Below, piece after piece: positions 43,195-51,911 of a stretch of 64,000 nt of DNA. The stretch is from Ornithinibacillus xuwenensis. Lineage in GTDB: Bacteria; Bacillota; Bacilli; Bacillales; Amphibacillaceae. The stretch lies in contig NZ_JBDIML010000006.1 in assembly GCF_039614845.1 (NCBI RefSeq), positions 157,097 through 221,096 of the forward strand, read 5' to 3'. Made by a program: the position numbers and the translations under genes. Position 1 is the stretch's first letter. Each line of letters starts with the position of its first letter. Below the pieces are notes generated by a model. The model made no database searches. It was not told the origin of the DNA and saw nothing but the letters and a program-made list of their open reading frames with translations.

Positions 43195-43521
43195 TTGATC
43201 GGTGAAAAAATAAAGCAATTACGTAATGAAAAAAAGATGTCCATATCTGAATTAGCTGAAAAAGCCAATGTAGCAAAATCTTATTTAAGTTCAATTGAAC
43301 GTAACCTCCAGTCAAATCCATCGATCCAGTTTATTGAAAAGATTAGTTCTGTATTAGGTGTTTCTGTAAATGAATTAATTAATGAAAATAAACCAGGTGA
43401 TTTACAAGATTTAGATGGCGAATGGCTTCAAATCGTCAAAGAAGCAATGGATTCAGGTGTATCCAAGCAGCAATTTAAAGAATATCTTGAATTTAATAGA
43501 TGGAGAAATAAGCAACACTAA
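43195..43521 (+). CDS. sinR: SinR transcriptional repressor of biofilm genes
   Basis: The TTG start at 43195 follows AAGAGGTGAG. The 108-residue protein has the N-terminal helix-turn-helix M-I-G-E-K-I-K-Q-L-R and V-A-K-S-Y-L-S-S-I-E-R-N, nearly identical in key places to B. subtilis SinR. The C-terminal multimerisation helices include the S-G-V-S-K-Q-Q-F segment that SinI mimics. SinR represses matrix operons by binding GTTCTYT boxes, four of which lie upstream of tasA. The 80-base gap after sinI contains its own promoter-like sequence. Confidence 0.96.
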   Translation: MIGEKIKQLRNEKKMSISELAEKANVAKSYLSSIERNLQSNPSIQFIEKISSVLGVSVNELINENKPGDLQDLDGEWLQIVKEAMDSGVSKQQFKEYLEFNRWRNKQH

Positions 43522-43547
43522 GCCGTAGTTATCCTGCGGTTTTTTTG
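43522..43547 (+). terminator. sinR terminator
   Basis: CCGTAG (43523-43528) pairs with CTGCGG (43534-43539), followed by TTTTTTTG. Confidence 0.85.
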
Positions 43548-43589
43548 TTTTGAATAAAAGTAATAAGAAGGGACAAGCAGGGTGGAGTA

Positions 43590-44075
43590 ATGAACAAATA
43601 TATGTATTGGTTATTACCGATTAGTTGGATGGGAATCATTTTCTTTTTTTCATCACAACCTTATGAAAACCAAGATATAAAACCTTTATTAAGCAATGTT
43701 TCTGATTTAGCTTTTTTAGAACCGTATGTACGATCAATTCATTTTACGTATCATCATACTGTGATAAGTACAGAGGCTTTAGGAATAAATGGGTTTGTAG
43801 AATTCTTTATACGAAAAGGTGCACATTTCGCTGCTTTTTTCATACTAATGCTATTAATTACGATTGCGATTCGTAATACAACTAGTTGGAAAATGCGGAT
43901 GCGATGGATGGTTTCCTTTTTGATAACCGCAGCATATGCTATTAGTGATGAATTGCATCAAGGTCTAACGCCGAATCGTACGCCTTATTTTGGGGATGTA
44001 TTAATTGATGTTTTGGGGGCTTTAATAGCTTGCTTAGTTTTTATTATTCGGGCAAGAGGATCCAAGGCGACGTGA
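43590..44075 (+). CDS. VanZ-family membrane protein
   Basis: The 161-residue protein has an N-terminal P-I-S-W-M-G-I-I-F-F-F-S-S-Q-P motif, further hydrophobic segments, and the VanZ signature around K-G-A-H-F-A-A-F and S-D-E-L-H-Q-G-L-T-P-N-R. VanZ-like proteins are common in Firmicutes. Some affect teicoplanin susceptibility or wall/lipid II homeostasis, but most have no known role. A GGTGGAG ribosome binding site precedes the ATG. Confidence 0.88.
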   Translation: MNKYMYWLLPISWMGIIFFFSSQPYENQDIKPLLSNVSDLAFLEPYVRSIHFTYHHTVISTEALGINGFVEFFIRKGAHFAAFFILMLLITIAIRNTTSWKMRMRWMVSFLITAAYAISDELHQGLTPNRTPYFGDVLIDVLGALIACLVFIIRARGSKAT

Positions 44076-44159
44076 GATAACATTTTTTCATACAAATGAA
44101 AAATTTTGTGGTATGATATTCATATTGTACAAACATAAACTACTAAGGCGGGTAATTTA

Positions 44160-44315
44160 ATGGTGGAGCGTGAGCTATTTAAAAATATGATGAAAAAAGT
44201 AATTGATGACACGGAAAAGAATAAAATCCAATCTTCCGAAGAATTAATTCAAACATTGATTAGAGAAATTAACGGTAAAGGTATTGTAGCGAAAAATAAA
44301 CAAATCGTAAACTAG
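44160..44315 (+). CDS. small uncharacterised helical protein
   Basis: This 51-residue ORF begins at an ATG eight bases after AAGGCGGG and has a Bacillus-like composition. It is charged, predicted helical (E-L-F-K-N-M-M-K-K-V-I), with no membrane segment or cysteine. A promoter-like TATGAT lies about 45 bases upstream. I do not recognise a family; the good ribosome binding site is the main evidence that it is real. Confidence 0.6.
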   Translation: MVERELFKNMMKKVIDDTEKNKIQSSEELIQTLIREINGKGIVAKNKQIVN

Positions 44316-44384
44316 CACACTACTATTGCAAATACTAGTTGCTTGGGGGCTATTTCTTTAAACAGAATTAGTCCTTTTTGTATG

Positions 44385-44420
44385 GATGTTTCTTGTCAGA
44401 TTGTATGCACAAGAAACATC
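44385..44420. repeat. perfect 12-bp inverted repeat
   Basis: GATGTTTCTTGT (44385-44396) and ACAAGAAACATC (44409-44420) are exact inverted copies separated by 12 bases. No U-run follows on either strand, so it is either a weak terminator between the small ORF and yigZ or an operator. Confidence 0.6.
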
Positions 44421-44559
44421 GTTTAAAGCATCTCTGGCAGAAAAATTTGATAGATTGAATACACTTCCTTTAAAAGATAAACTACGCTCTACAGAAAAGC
44501 GTCATTGATTTGAAAAGAAAAGCTTCTATAACTAAAAGGAAGTTTCGTTGGTTTAGGTG

Positions 44560-45210
44560 TTAGGGTTTTGGATCGGAAGCATCAATTTCTACGTATTTAG
44601 CTTCTATTTCTTGTGTTTCAGCTTGATCATTCGTTAAGTCTACTATCCAATCCTGAAATGCTTGCTCATATCCATCTTCTACATAGACAATAAATACGAC
44701 TTTCTCTAAGTACTGAATGGTTTCAAGGATATGCTCGGAATTACGTAGCATGTTTTCTAGCTTTCCTAAAAGGGTGTAGTCAACGGTTATGGAAAATCCT
44801 TTCATTAATTGTCTTTTTACAACACCTATTTCTTGTAATGTTTGGGATGTTGTTCCGCCATAAGCACGTATAAGTCCACCTGCACCAAGTTTGATTCCTC
44901 CAAAATATCTTGTGACAACAACAACGGTATCCTTTAGCTGTTGTTTTTTCAGCACCTCTAATATTGGAACACCTGCTGTGCCACTAGGTTCACCATCATC
45001 ATTTGCTTTTTGAATTTGGTCATGTTCTCCAATAATATACGCAGAACAGTTATGTGTTGCATCCTGATATTTTTTCTTAATTTCTTGTATGAATGCTTGT
45101 GCTTCTTCCTCTGTTTCTACACGCTTAATAGTACCAATGAACCTCGACTTTTGAATGACGATTTCATGGTCGCCTCCATCTTTTTTAACTGTGAAATAAC
45201 TAGAAATCAA
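44560..45210 (-). CDS. YigZ/YvyE (IMPACT) family protein
   Basis: The TTG start at 45210 follows AAGGGGGA on the minus strand. The 216-residue protein has the UPF0029/Impact N-terminal domain (K-S-R-F-I-G, A-T-H-N-C-S-A-Y-I, N-D-D-G-E-P-S-G-T-A-G) and a ferredoxin-like C-terminal domain. B. subtilis YvyE sits beside degSU in the same way. Biochemical function is unknown; eukaryotic IMPACT modulates Gcn2. Confidence 0.92.
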   Translation of the reverse strand: MISSYFTVKKDGGDHEIVIQKSRFIGTIKRVETEEEAQAFIQEIKKKYQDATHNCSAYIIGEHDQIQKANDDGEPSGTAGVPILEVLKKQQLKDTVVVVTRYFGGIKLGAGGLIRAYGGTTSQTLQEIGVVKRQLMKGFSITVDYTLLGKLENMLRNSEHILETIQYLEKVVFIVYVEDGYEQAFQDWIVDLTNDQAETQEIEAKYVEIDASDPKP

Positions 45211-45410
45211 TGGAAAAAATCCCCCTTTATGTTCGTTATAGTGTATAATGAGTAAAAAGAATGTTTTATTCTATTATATAGTGGGTATTAATAGCTATTG
45301 TTCTAAAAAAAAGATAACATTCCTAGGAAATTTTCTTAAATAATTTCCGAATAACCCTATAAAAAGTAAACTGAACCACGTATAATTATACCATAGGTTG
45401 GTGAGTGCCG

Positions 45411-46556
45411 ATGGCAGTGAAAACTAGGGAAAAAGATTTAGATTTTATAGTTGATGAAATGGTTGACGTTGTAGAGAATAGTAAGGATGAGATTTTTCAT
45501 ATTAGTGAGGAAGCTCGTTCAGAGCATGAACAATTGTTAAAGGAGCTTGATTATACCAAGCAGAAGGTCTTACAGTACATAGATGATGGAGACAAGCTCG
45601 AACAAAATGTTCGTTATTCTCGTAGGCGTTTATCAGAAGTGAGTAAGTATTTCGATCGCTACACGGAAGATGAAATACGCGAGGTTTATGAAACAACTCA
45701 TGAACTTCAAACAAAGCTTGCAATGCTTCGACAAGAAGAAAGAGCTTTACGAACAAAGCGCGATGAAATTGAGAGAAGACTTCAAAATTTGGATCAGACG
45801 ATTAAACGTGCAGAGAATCTAGCAAATAAAATATCGGTTATTCTCACATATCTTACAGATGATTTTAGGCAAGTAAATGAAATGCTTGAAGAAGCAAAAG
45901 AAAAGCAGGAATTCGGTCTTCAAATTATTGAAGCACAAGAAGAAGAGCGTAAACGAATTTCGAGGGAAATACACGATGGACCTGCACAAATGCTTGCTAA
46001 TATTTTATTGCGATCTGAATTAGTAGACCGGACCTTTCGAGAAGGAAGTCCTGAAGATGCTCTGAATGAGATCAAGAATGTGCGTAAAATGGTAAGAACT
46101 TCTTTATATGAAGTGCGCAGAATCATTTACGATCTTCGACCAATGGCCCTTGATGACTTAGGGCTTATACCGACAATCAAGAAATATATTGCGACGATAG
46201 CTGATTATAACAATATCAAAATAGAATTTCTTTCTATCGGTGAAGTAAAGCGGATTAATCAGAAATATGAAATAGCGTTTTTTAGGTTAGTACAAGAAGC
46301 AATTCAAAACGCTGTGAAACATTCAGAGGCTACATTGATTACTGTGAAAATTGAAATTTGTACAAAAAATCTAAACCTTATTATTACCGATAATGGGAAA
46401 GGGTTTGATCCGGATATTAAACGCGATAAGTCCTTTGGCTTAATGGGAATGAAAGAGCGGGTCGAAATGTTTGATGGTACAATAGAAATTAATTCTGCAA
46501 TTGGAGCAGGAACAAAAATAATTATACGAGTACCCTATGAAAGGGCTCTTGTCTAA
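45411..46556 (+). CDS. degS: sensor histidine kinase DegS
   Basis: The ATG at 45411 or the GTG two codons upstream may be used. The protein (381 residues) is cytoplasmic, with a long N-terminal coiled coil (about 20-170). A HisKA_3 dimerisation domain follows with the phospho-histidine at residue 188 (S-R-E-I-H-D-G-P-A-Q), then a C-terminal ATPase domain (D-N-G-K-G-F, G-L-M-G-M-K-E-R). It phosphorylates DegU and so controls exoenzymes, competence, motility and biofilm. It is followed by degU. Confidence 0.96.
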   Translation: MAVKTREKDLDFIVDEMVDVVENSKDEIFHISEEARSEHEQLLKELDYTKQKVLQYIDDGDKLEQNVRYSRRRLSEVSKYFDRYTEDEIREVYETTHELQTKLAMLRQEERALRTKRDEIERRLQNLDQTIKRAENLANKISVILTYLTDDFRQVNEMLEEAKEKQEFGLQIIEAQEEERKRISREIHDGPAQMLANILLRSELVDRTFREGSPEDALNEIKNVRKMVRTSLYEVRRIIYDLRPMALDDLGLIPTIKKYIATIADYNNIKIEFLSIGEVKRINQKYEIAFFRLVQEAIQNAVKHSEATLITVKIEICTKNLNLIITDNGKGFDPDIKRDKSFGLMGMKERVEMFDGTIEINSAIGAGTKIIIRVPYERALV

Positions 46557-46577
46557 TAATAATATAGATAGAAAAAT

Positions 46578-46625
46578 ATAGACAATGTCTATCATGTAAA
46601 CGTAATAGGTATAACGATATTACGT
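46578..46625. promoter_or_regulatory. two dyads upstream of degU
   Basis: ATAGACA-A-TGTCTAT (46578-46592) is a perfect 15-base palindrome. ACGTAAT (46600-46606) and ATTACGT (46619-46625) form a second, wider inverted repeat just before the degU ribosome binding site GGGGAGG. They may be binding sites of a dimeric regulator or mRNA hairpins. Confidence 0.5.
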
Positions 46626-46643
46626 ATTGGGGAGGAAGAGGCA

Positions 46644-47336
46644 ATGAGTTTTGAAAAGACTGTTAACATTGTTTTAATTGATGATCATAAGTTATTTCGA
46701 GAAGGGGTTAAACGTATTTTAGAGTTTGAACCATCTTTTAATGTAGTAGCTGAGGGCGATGATGGCATCATGGCATCAAAGCTTGTGAAGGAACATAATC
46801 CAGATGTGGTATTAATGGATATTAATATGCCGAACATGAATGGTGTACAAGCTACAGCAGAATTAGTTCGTAATCACCCTAAATCAAAAGTAATCATATT
46901 GTCAATCCATGATGATGAAAGTTATGTTACCCATGCTTTAAAGACGGGAGCACAGGGGTATTTATTGAAAGAAATGGATTCAAATTCACTTATTGAAGCA
47001 ATTAAAGTTGTTAGTGAAGGAGGATCTTATCTACATCCGAAGGTAACACATAATCTTGTACAAGAATATCGCCGTCTAGCGAAGGAAACGGTTACCGTTG
47101 GTGTAGGAAGTCGAGTGGAATACCATCGTCCTTTACATTTATTGACGAAGCGTGAATGTGAGGTACTACAATTACTAGCAGATGGGAAAAGCAATAGAGC
47201 TGTTGCAGAGGCGCTATATATTAGTGAGAAAACAGTTAAAAACCATGTTAGTAACATCTTACAGAAAATGAATGTAAATGACCGTACACAGGCTGTAGTT
47301 TCTGCTATCCGAAAAGGCTGGGTAGAGGTGCTCTAA
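46644..47336 (+). CDS. degU: response regulator DegU
   Basis: The 230-residue protein has a receiver domain with the acidic pair D13-D14 and phospho-acceptor D59 (L-M-D-I-N-M-P). A linker and a LuxR-type helix-turn-helix follow (L-T-K-R-E-C-E-V-L-Q through S-E-K-T-V-K-N-H-V-S-N-I-L). It is phosphorylated by DegS, encoded just upstream. DegU and DegU-P control motility, competence (comK), exoproteases and biofilm genes. A long terminator follows. Confidence 0.97.
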   Translation: MSFEKTVNIVLIDDHKLFREGVKRILEFEPSFNVVAEGDDGIMASKLVKEHNPDVVLMDINMPNMNGVQATAELVRNHPKSKVIILSIHDDESYVTHALKTGAQGYLLKEMDSNSLIEAIKVVSEGGSYLHPKVTHNLVQEYRRLAKETVTVGVGSRVEYHRPLHLLTKRECEVLQLLADGKSNRAVAEALYISEKTVKNHVSNILQKMNVNDRTQAVVSAIRKGWVEVL

Positions 47337-47347
47337 GAACTGACGAA

Positions 47348-47395
47348 TAATTAATAAAGTCTTGATACAAATATTGTATCAAGGCTTTATTAATT
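47348..47395 (+). terminator. degU terminator
   Basis: AATAAAGTCTTGATACAA and its near-exact complement TTGTATCAAGGCTTTATT form a stem of about 18 bp at 47352-47391, with A/T-rich flanks allowing action in both directions. Confidence 0.85.
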
Positions 47396-47524
47396 TCTCA
47401 GGAAGTATGGTCTTCAAAGCGCGACATATCATGATGCATTTTTTGGGACATTCATGTAAAATATAATAAGCATACGCGAGAAAGTAACTGGAAGTTAATA
47501 ATTTGGGGAGGAAGGTAAAAAAAT

Positions 47525-48367
47525 ATGAAGGTTGCTGTAATGACTGACAGCACAGCTTATATTCCGAAGGATATGCGTGAAGCATATGGAATACATATGG
47601 TGCCGCTTAGTGTAAACTTTGGGGAAGAAACTTTCCAAGAAGAAGTTGATTTGACAACGACATTCTTTTATCAAAAGCTAAAAGAAGAAAAAGAACTACC
47701 TACTACTTCACAACCTGCAATCGGATTGATAACCGAAAAATTAGAAGAACTAAGTAAAGACTATGATGCAGTAATCTCCGTTCATTTATCGAGTGGTATT
47801 AGTGGAACATATCAAGCAGTTGTAAGTGCTGGTGATATGGTTGAAGGAATTGAAATGTTTGCTTTTGATTCAGAGATTAGCTGTATGGCACAAGGCTTCT
47901 ATGCTTTAGAGGCAGCAGAAATGGCAAAAGAAAATAAAACAGCAGAAGAAATTATGGAGCGCCTTAATGAAATGAAGAAAACCATGCACGGTTATTTTAT
48001 GGTGGATGAATTAACCAATCTACACCGTGGAGGTAGACTAAATGGTGCACAAGCACTAGTTGGTAGCTTACTACAGGTGAAGCCTGTTCTGCATTTTGTA
48101 GATAAAGTAATTGTACCATTTGAAAAGATTCGTACTCGTAAAAAAGCACTAAATCGAATATTAGGTATGCTAGAAGATGATGCGAAAGAAGACAAAGTAG
48201 CAAAAGTAGTATTTATACATGCAAATGATGAACAAGCAGCAATTGACATTAGAGATAGTTTTCAAGAAAAGTACCCAAATACAGAAGCATTAATTAGCTA
48301 TTTTGGTCCGGTTATCGGAACCCATGTGGGGGAAGGTGCAATCGGAGTTTGTTGGTATTATAAATAA
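47525..48367 (+). CDS. degV: DegV family fatty-acid-binding protein
   Basis: The 280-residue protein has the two-domain DegV fold, with M-T-D-S-T-A-Y-I near the N-terminus, T-S-Q-P near residue 60, S-S-G-I-S-G-T-Y near residue 96, and the L-H-R-G-G-R-L segment near residue 163. Family members bind fatty acids and act like FakB in the fatty-acid kinase system. The position between degU and comFA is the same as in B. subtilis. An AAGGTAAAAAA ribosome binding site precedes the ATG. Confidence 0.95.
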   Translation: MKVAVMTDSTAYIPKDMREAYGIHMVPLSVNFGEETFQEEVDLTTTFFYQKLKEEKELPTTSQPAIGLITEKLEELSKDYDAVISVHLSSGISGTYQAVVSAGDMVEGIEMFAFDSEISCMAQGFYALEAAEMAKENKTAEEIMERLNEMKKTMHGYFMVDELTNLHRGGRLNGAQALVGSLLQVKPVLHFVDKVIVPFEKIRTRKKALNRILGMLEDDAKEDKVAKVVFIHANDEQAAIDIRDSFQEKYPNTEALISYFGPVIGTHVGEGAIGVCWYYK

Positions 48368-48392
48368 AGCAATCATTTTTATATTATATTTG

Positions 48393-48424
48393 TGGACTGC
48401 TAGACGAGAGGTATTGGCAGTCCA
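48393..48424 (+). repeat. inverted repeat between degV and comFA
   Basis: TGGACTGC (48393-48400) and GCAGTCCA (48417-48424) are perfect 8-bp arms. No U-run follows, so it is not a good terminator; it could be a weak one or a processing hairpin. Confidence 0.5.
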
Positions 48425-48461
48425 TTATGCTTATCGAAATGAAAAGAAAGTGAGTGAAGCA

Positions 48462-49874
48462 ATGTCCACTAACAATTTCCCCATAATTTCCTCTTCAGAA
48501 GAAGACTACTACGCAAAAAAATACGATGGAAAAATCTTGCTTAAACAAGAACTCCCTCTTGAATATGACTCCGATAGTGATATATTCATACCACTCCCTT
48601 CTATTAAAAAATCGTTATTTCATTTTAAGTGTCAACGCTGTGGAAATAAGAAGCAATCATTATTTGGTATCATTCCATGTACTTCCTGTAACAAGACTCA
48701 TGTATATTGCAGAAACTGCATTGAAATGGGAAGAGTAATGGCGTGTGAATCATTATATATTTGGCAAGGGTCTACGGCGAAATTTCCGGTATGGGATTCT
48801 CCATTAACATGGGATGGTACTCTTTCAAGAGCACAAGGAAATGCTTCTAACCGTATTGTACGAGCGATTAGGGCCAAGGAAAAGGAGCTTCTTGTTTGGG
48901 CAGTATGTGGCGCTGGGAAAACAGAAATGCTGTTTACTGGAATTGAAGCTGCATTACAACTTGGCTTACGTATATGTATAGCAACTCCACGTGCAGATGT
49001 TGTGCGAGAATTAAAGCCAAGAGTGCAGCAAGCATTTCAAAGCGTTGCAATCCAAGCCCTATATGGTGGGAGTGAAGAGAAGGAAGGAACGGCACAGATT
49101 ATTATTTCCACCACCCATCAACTGCTTCGTTATTATAAAACATTTGATGTCATGATCATTGATGAAGTTGATGCATTTCCTTATCATAATGATTCTGCAT
49201 TACCTTTTGCTGTTCGGAGAGCTGGTAAGGATGGGCACACTACCATATATTTAACCGCAACACCGCGTAACAATCTACGTTATCGTATCGCAATAAATAA
49301 ACTTCCACATATATTTGTTCCAACACGCTTTCATGGATACCCTCTTCCTGTACCTACGTTACAAATATTGTACTCCCTAAAAAAGAAATTAAAACAGCAA
49401 GTTATCCCCACCCCCTTAATCTCATGGATAAATGAAAGGAAAAACCCTAGCCGTCAGGTCCTTATTTTTGTTCCGACTATATCGCTTGCGAGTGAGCTCG
49501 TCAAAAGCTTATACGATCGATTGAAAAGTGATCCAATGTATGTGAAAAATACTTGTATTGAATCCGTTCATTCTGAAGACGAAAAAAGAATCGAAAAGAT
49601 TACCAGGTTTCGAAATAACGAAATTAAAATATTGATTACAACATCGATTCTGGAACGTGGTGTGACCTTCCCTTCAGTAGATGTGATGGTGCTACACGCT
49701 AACCATTCTGTTTTTGATGAGGCAGCCTTAGTACAAATTGCAGGTAGAGCTGGAAGAAGTGCAGATGATCCTGACGGTGAAGTAGTGTTTTTTCATGATG
49801 GGAAATCAATGGCTATGGTTAAAGCCGTCCGCTCAATTAAGAGGATGAATAGACGAGGGGGATTTAAGTCATGA
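48462..49874 (+). CDS. comFA: ComFA, DNA-uptake helicase-like ATPase
   Basis: The ATG at 48462 is chosen because it follows AAAGTGAGTG; the open frame extends upstream into degV. The 470-residue protein has an N-terminal four-cysteine zinc finger (C-Q-R-C...C-T-S-C...C-R-N-C), Walker A G-A-G-K-T-E, D-E-V-D (Walker B) and the helicase motif VI Q-I-A-G-R-A-G-R. ComFA drives transport of single-stranded DNA into the cytoplasm during transformation. It overlaps comFC by 4 bases. No comFB lies between them. Confidence 0.95.
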   Translation: MSTNNFPIISSSEEDYYAKKYDGKILLKQELPLEYDSDSDIFIPLPSIKKSLFHFKCQRCGNKKQSLFGIIPCTSCNKTHVYCRNCIEMGRVMACESLYIWQGSTAKFPVWDSPLTWDGTLSRAQGNASNRIVRAIRAKEKELLVWAVCGAGKTEMLFTGIEAALQLGLRICIATPRADVVRELKPRVQQAFQSVAIQALYGGSEEKEGTAQIIISTTHQLLRYYKTFDVMIIDEVDAFPYHNDSALPFAVRRAGKDGHTTIYLTATPRNNLRYRIAINKLPHIFVPTRFHGYPLPVPTLQILYSLKKKLKQQVIPTPLISWINERKNPSRQVLIFVPTISLASELVKSLYDRLKSDPMYVKNTCIESVHSEDEKRIEKITRFRNNEIKILITTSILERGVTFPSVDVMVLHANHSVFDEAALVQIAGRAGRSADDPDGEVVFFHDGKSMAMVKAVRSIKRMNRRGGFKS

Positions 49875-50551
49875 ATTGTTTGTGGTGTCATGATGAAATG
49901 ATAATAGAGATTGATTGGAAAAACCTATTTATCCCACCGCAGCCTTCTGCTTTATGTGTAAGATGTGCGAAGGGTCTCGATGAGCTTACTGGTAATCGCT
50001 GTCAAAAATGTAGTAGAATAACGGATGATAAGGTATGTAAAGATTGTCTGTGGTGGGAAGAATATTCTAGACAAGATGATCCTATTGATTTTAATTATTC
50101 TGTCTTTACTTATAATAATATGATGAAAGCTATCATTGCAAAATGGAAATACCGTGGAGATTATCAATTAGGATATGTGTTTCAGAAGCCTTTTACAGAG
50201 CATTTTCGAAAAGTTTTCACAACGAAAAAGGGAGCTATTGTAGTTCCGATTCCTTTAAGTGAAGAAAGAATTAACGAAAGATGCTTTAATCAGGCGATGA
50301 TGTTAGCGAGTTTTTTACCTTTTGAAATGGTGGAGCTCTTATCGCGAATCCATGGTGAAAAACAGTCGAAAAAGTCCCGGTATGAAAGACTTTCTACTCA
50401 AAATCCATTTATCATCAAGGAAAGTGTAAACAAACCTGTAATTCTTGTCGATGATATATATACAACTGGTACTACGTTACGTCATGCAGCCGAACTTTTG
50501 AAGAAAAACGGCTGTCCCATTATATATACCTATACCTTAGTTCGGGGTTAA
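49871..50551 (+). CDS. comFC: ComFC, phosphoribosyltransferase-like competence protein
   Basis: The 226-residue protein has an N-terminal zinc finger (C-L-W-C, C-V-R-C, C-Q-K-C, C-K-D-C). A PRTase domain follows with the PRPP-binding motif V-I-L-V-D-D-I-Y-T-T-G-T-T. ComFC works with ComFA in transformation; its catalytic role is not established. The ATG overlaps the comFA stop (ATGA). Confidence 0.95.
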   Translation: MNCLWCHDEMIIEIDWKNLFIPPQPSALCVRCAKGLDELTGNRCQKCSRITDDKVCKDCLWWEEYSRQDDPIDFNYSVFTYNNMMKAIIAKWKYRGDYQLGYVFQKPFTEHFRKVFTTKKGAIVVPIPLSEERINERCFNQAMMLASFLPFEMVELLSRIHGEKQSKKSRYERLSTQNPFIIKESVNKPVILVDDIYTTGTTLRHAAELLKKNGCPIIYTYTLVRG

Positions 50552-50589
50552 CTTAGTATGCTATAATAGAGAATCGAGGAGAATGAGTT

Positions 50590-51012
50590 ATGTCAGATTT
50601 AGCGAATTGCGTCCGTTGCGGCAAGATAATCGTAAAAAATTTACGTGATGTATGTCGAGATTGTTATAAAGAGGAAGAAGCGGACTTTCAAGTGGTGTAT
50701 AGTTTTTTAAAGCAACAAAAAAATAGGGAGGCTACATTAACCCAGGTTGTAGAGGCAACTGGAGTAGAAGAATCCCTTATTACGAAGTTTATTAAAGAGA
50801 AGCGTTTGCGAACTTCAATGTTTCCTAAACTAGGCTATCCATGTGAAAAATGTGGTTCGAGTATTGTTACTGGTAAATTATGTTCATCTTGTGCAAAAAC
50901 GTTAAAAAGTGATTTAGACAAGGTTGAACAAATTGAAAAGGTGGCCGAACGCAATCATGAGTCAGAGCAAAAGAAAAGTGTATACTATACACTAGATAAA
51001 CATCGTAGATAA
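50590..51012 (+). CDS. yvyF: YvyF-type flagellar operon protein
   Basis: The 140-residue protein has two zinc-finger-like CxxC pairs at the N-terminus (C-V-R-C, C-R-D-C) and two more (C-E-K-C, C-S-S-C) near residue 100. A helix-turn-helix-like segment sits in the middle, as in the TIGR03826 family. It is the usual neighbour of flgM in Bacillus and may be an accessory regulator of flagellar genes. A GAGGAGAATGAG ribosome binding site precedes the ATG. Confidence 0.9.
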   Translation: MSDLANCVRCGKIIVKNLRDVCRDCYKEEEADFQVVYSFLKQQKNREATLTQVVEATGVEESLITKFIKEKRLRTSMFPKLGYPCEKCGSSIVTGKLCSSCAKTLKSDLDKVEQIEKVAERNHESEQKKSVYYTLDKHRR

Positions 51013-51016
51013 TGAT

Positions 51017-51043
51017 TAAATATTTTTTAAAATATGCCGATAC
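51017..51043 (+). promoter_or_regulatory. sigma-D promoter of the flgM-flgK operon
   Basis: TAAA (51017-51020), 15 bases, GCCGATAC (51036-51043), about 55 bases before flgM, matching the sigma-D consensus. Confidence 0.9.
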
Positions 51044-51105
51044 TATAAATATAACTATGTTCGTCTTATTAGACTGCAATATTTCATCACAAACGAGGTG
51101 ATTAA

Positions 51106-51369
51106 ATGAAAGTTAATGGACCAAATCAAACTAATTTTAATCCATATAAGAATCAGATTCAAAAACAAACGGATTATAAAAAGAATGTACAGCAACAAGA
51201 TCAATTAGAGATTTCTACACAGGCAATGCAACTACAGGAAAATACGAAAGTGAATGCAAAGCGTGAAGCTTATGTACAAGAAATTAAGAATCTTGTTGAA
51301 TCTGGACAATATGAGATTGACTTTGAAAAAACTGCTAAGAAAATGATCGACTTTTGGTCGAAGCAATAA
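51106..51369 (+). CDS. flgM: anti-sigma-D factor FlgM
   Basis: The 87-residue protein has the N-terminal K-V-N-G-P-N and the C-terminal helices (R-E-A-Y-V-Q-E-I-K-N-L-V-E-S-G-Q-Y) that bind sigma-D. It holds sigma-D inactive until hook-basal body completion. It is the first gene of the sigma-D-transcribed operon, which gives autoregulation. An ACGAGGTG ribosome binding site precedes the ATG. Confidence 0.95.
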   Translation: MKVNGPNQTNFNPYKNQIQKQTDYKKNVQQQDQLEISTQAMQLQENTKVNAKREAYVQEIKNLVESGQYEIDFEKTAKKMIDFWSKQ

Positions 51370-51384
51370 GAGGAGGACAGTCTT

Positions 51385-51876
51385 GTGTCCCTAAACGTGA
51401 TTATTGAGAAACTAGAAAAGCTAACAAGTATACATCAACAGCTTTTAGAGCTCTCATTTGAGAAAACAACAGTAGTTAAAGAAGGTGCTGTTGATAAGCT
51501 GCAGGCCATATTAATCAAAGAACGGAAATTTGTTCAACAATTGGAACAAGCAGAGGATAATCGTAAAAAAGAAGTTGACGCATGGTTTTTAGAGCATAAT
51601 CTAAAACTTGATGAAGCAACAATTACCAATATGATTAATCATCTTGATGCTTCTGAGAAAAAGGAATTAGAAGAAAGTGCTGTACGGTTATCTGAAGTTA
51701 TTCTCAAATTGAAGCAGCAAGAACAATTGAATATGGCTTTAATTCAACAATCAATGCAATTTGTGCAACTTTCAATTGATTTGATGAGCCCTTCCTTGAA
51801 AAATATGAACTATGGAAATAAGGCAGATAAAGACCAATCCACTATAAATCGATCCGTTTTTGATTCAAAAGCGTAA
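51385..51876 (+). CDS. flgN: FlgN, chaperone for hook-associated proteins
   Basis: The GTG start follows AGAGGAGGACAG, 15 bases after flgM. The 163-residue all-helical protein fits the FlgN family (B. subtilis YvyG), which binds FlgK and FlgL before export. Function rests on helical content, size and gene order. Confidence 0.9.
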   Translation: MSLNVIIEKLEKLTSIHQQLLELSFEKTTVVKEGAVDKLQAILIKERKFVQQLEQAEDNRKKEVDAWFLEHNLKLDEATITNMINHLDASEKKELEESAVRLSEVILKLKQQEQLNMALIQQSMQFVQLSIDLMSPSLKNMNYGNKADKDQSTINRSVFDSKA

Positions 51877-51911
51877 AAGATAGATAAAAAGTTTCGAGAA
51901 GGAGAAAAACT

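Noticed and set aside
48303..48461. ComFA start upstream inside degV
   Set aside because: The open frame extends there, but no ribosome binding site is present and the family begins near the ATG at 48462. The upstream stretch is a frame overlap with the end of degV.
48368..48461. ComK boxes before comFA
   Set aside because: No pair of AAAA-N5-TTTT boxes is present in the gap; only loose A/T runs were seen.
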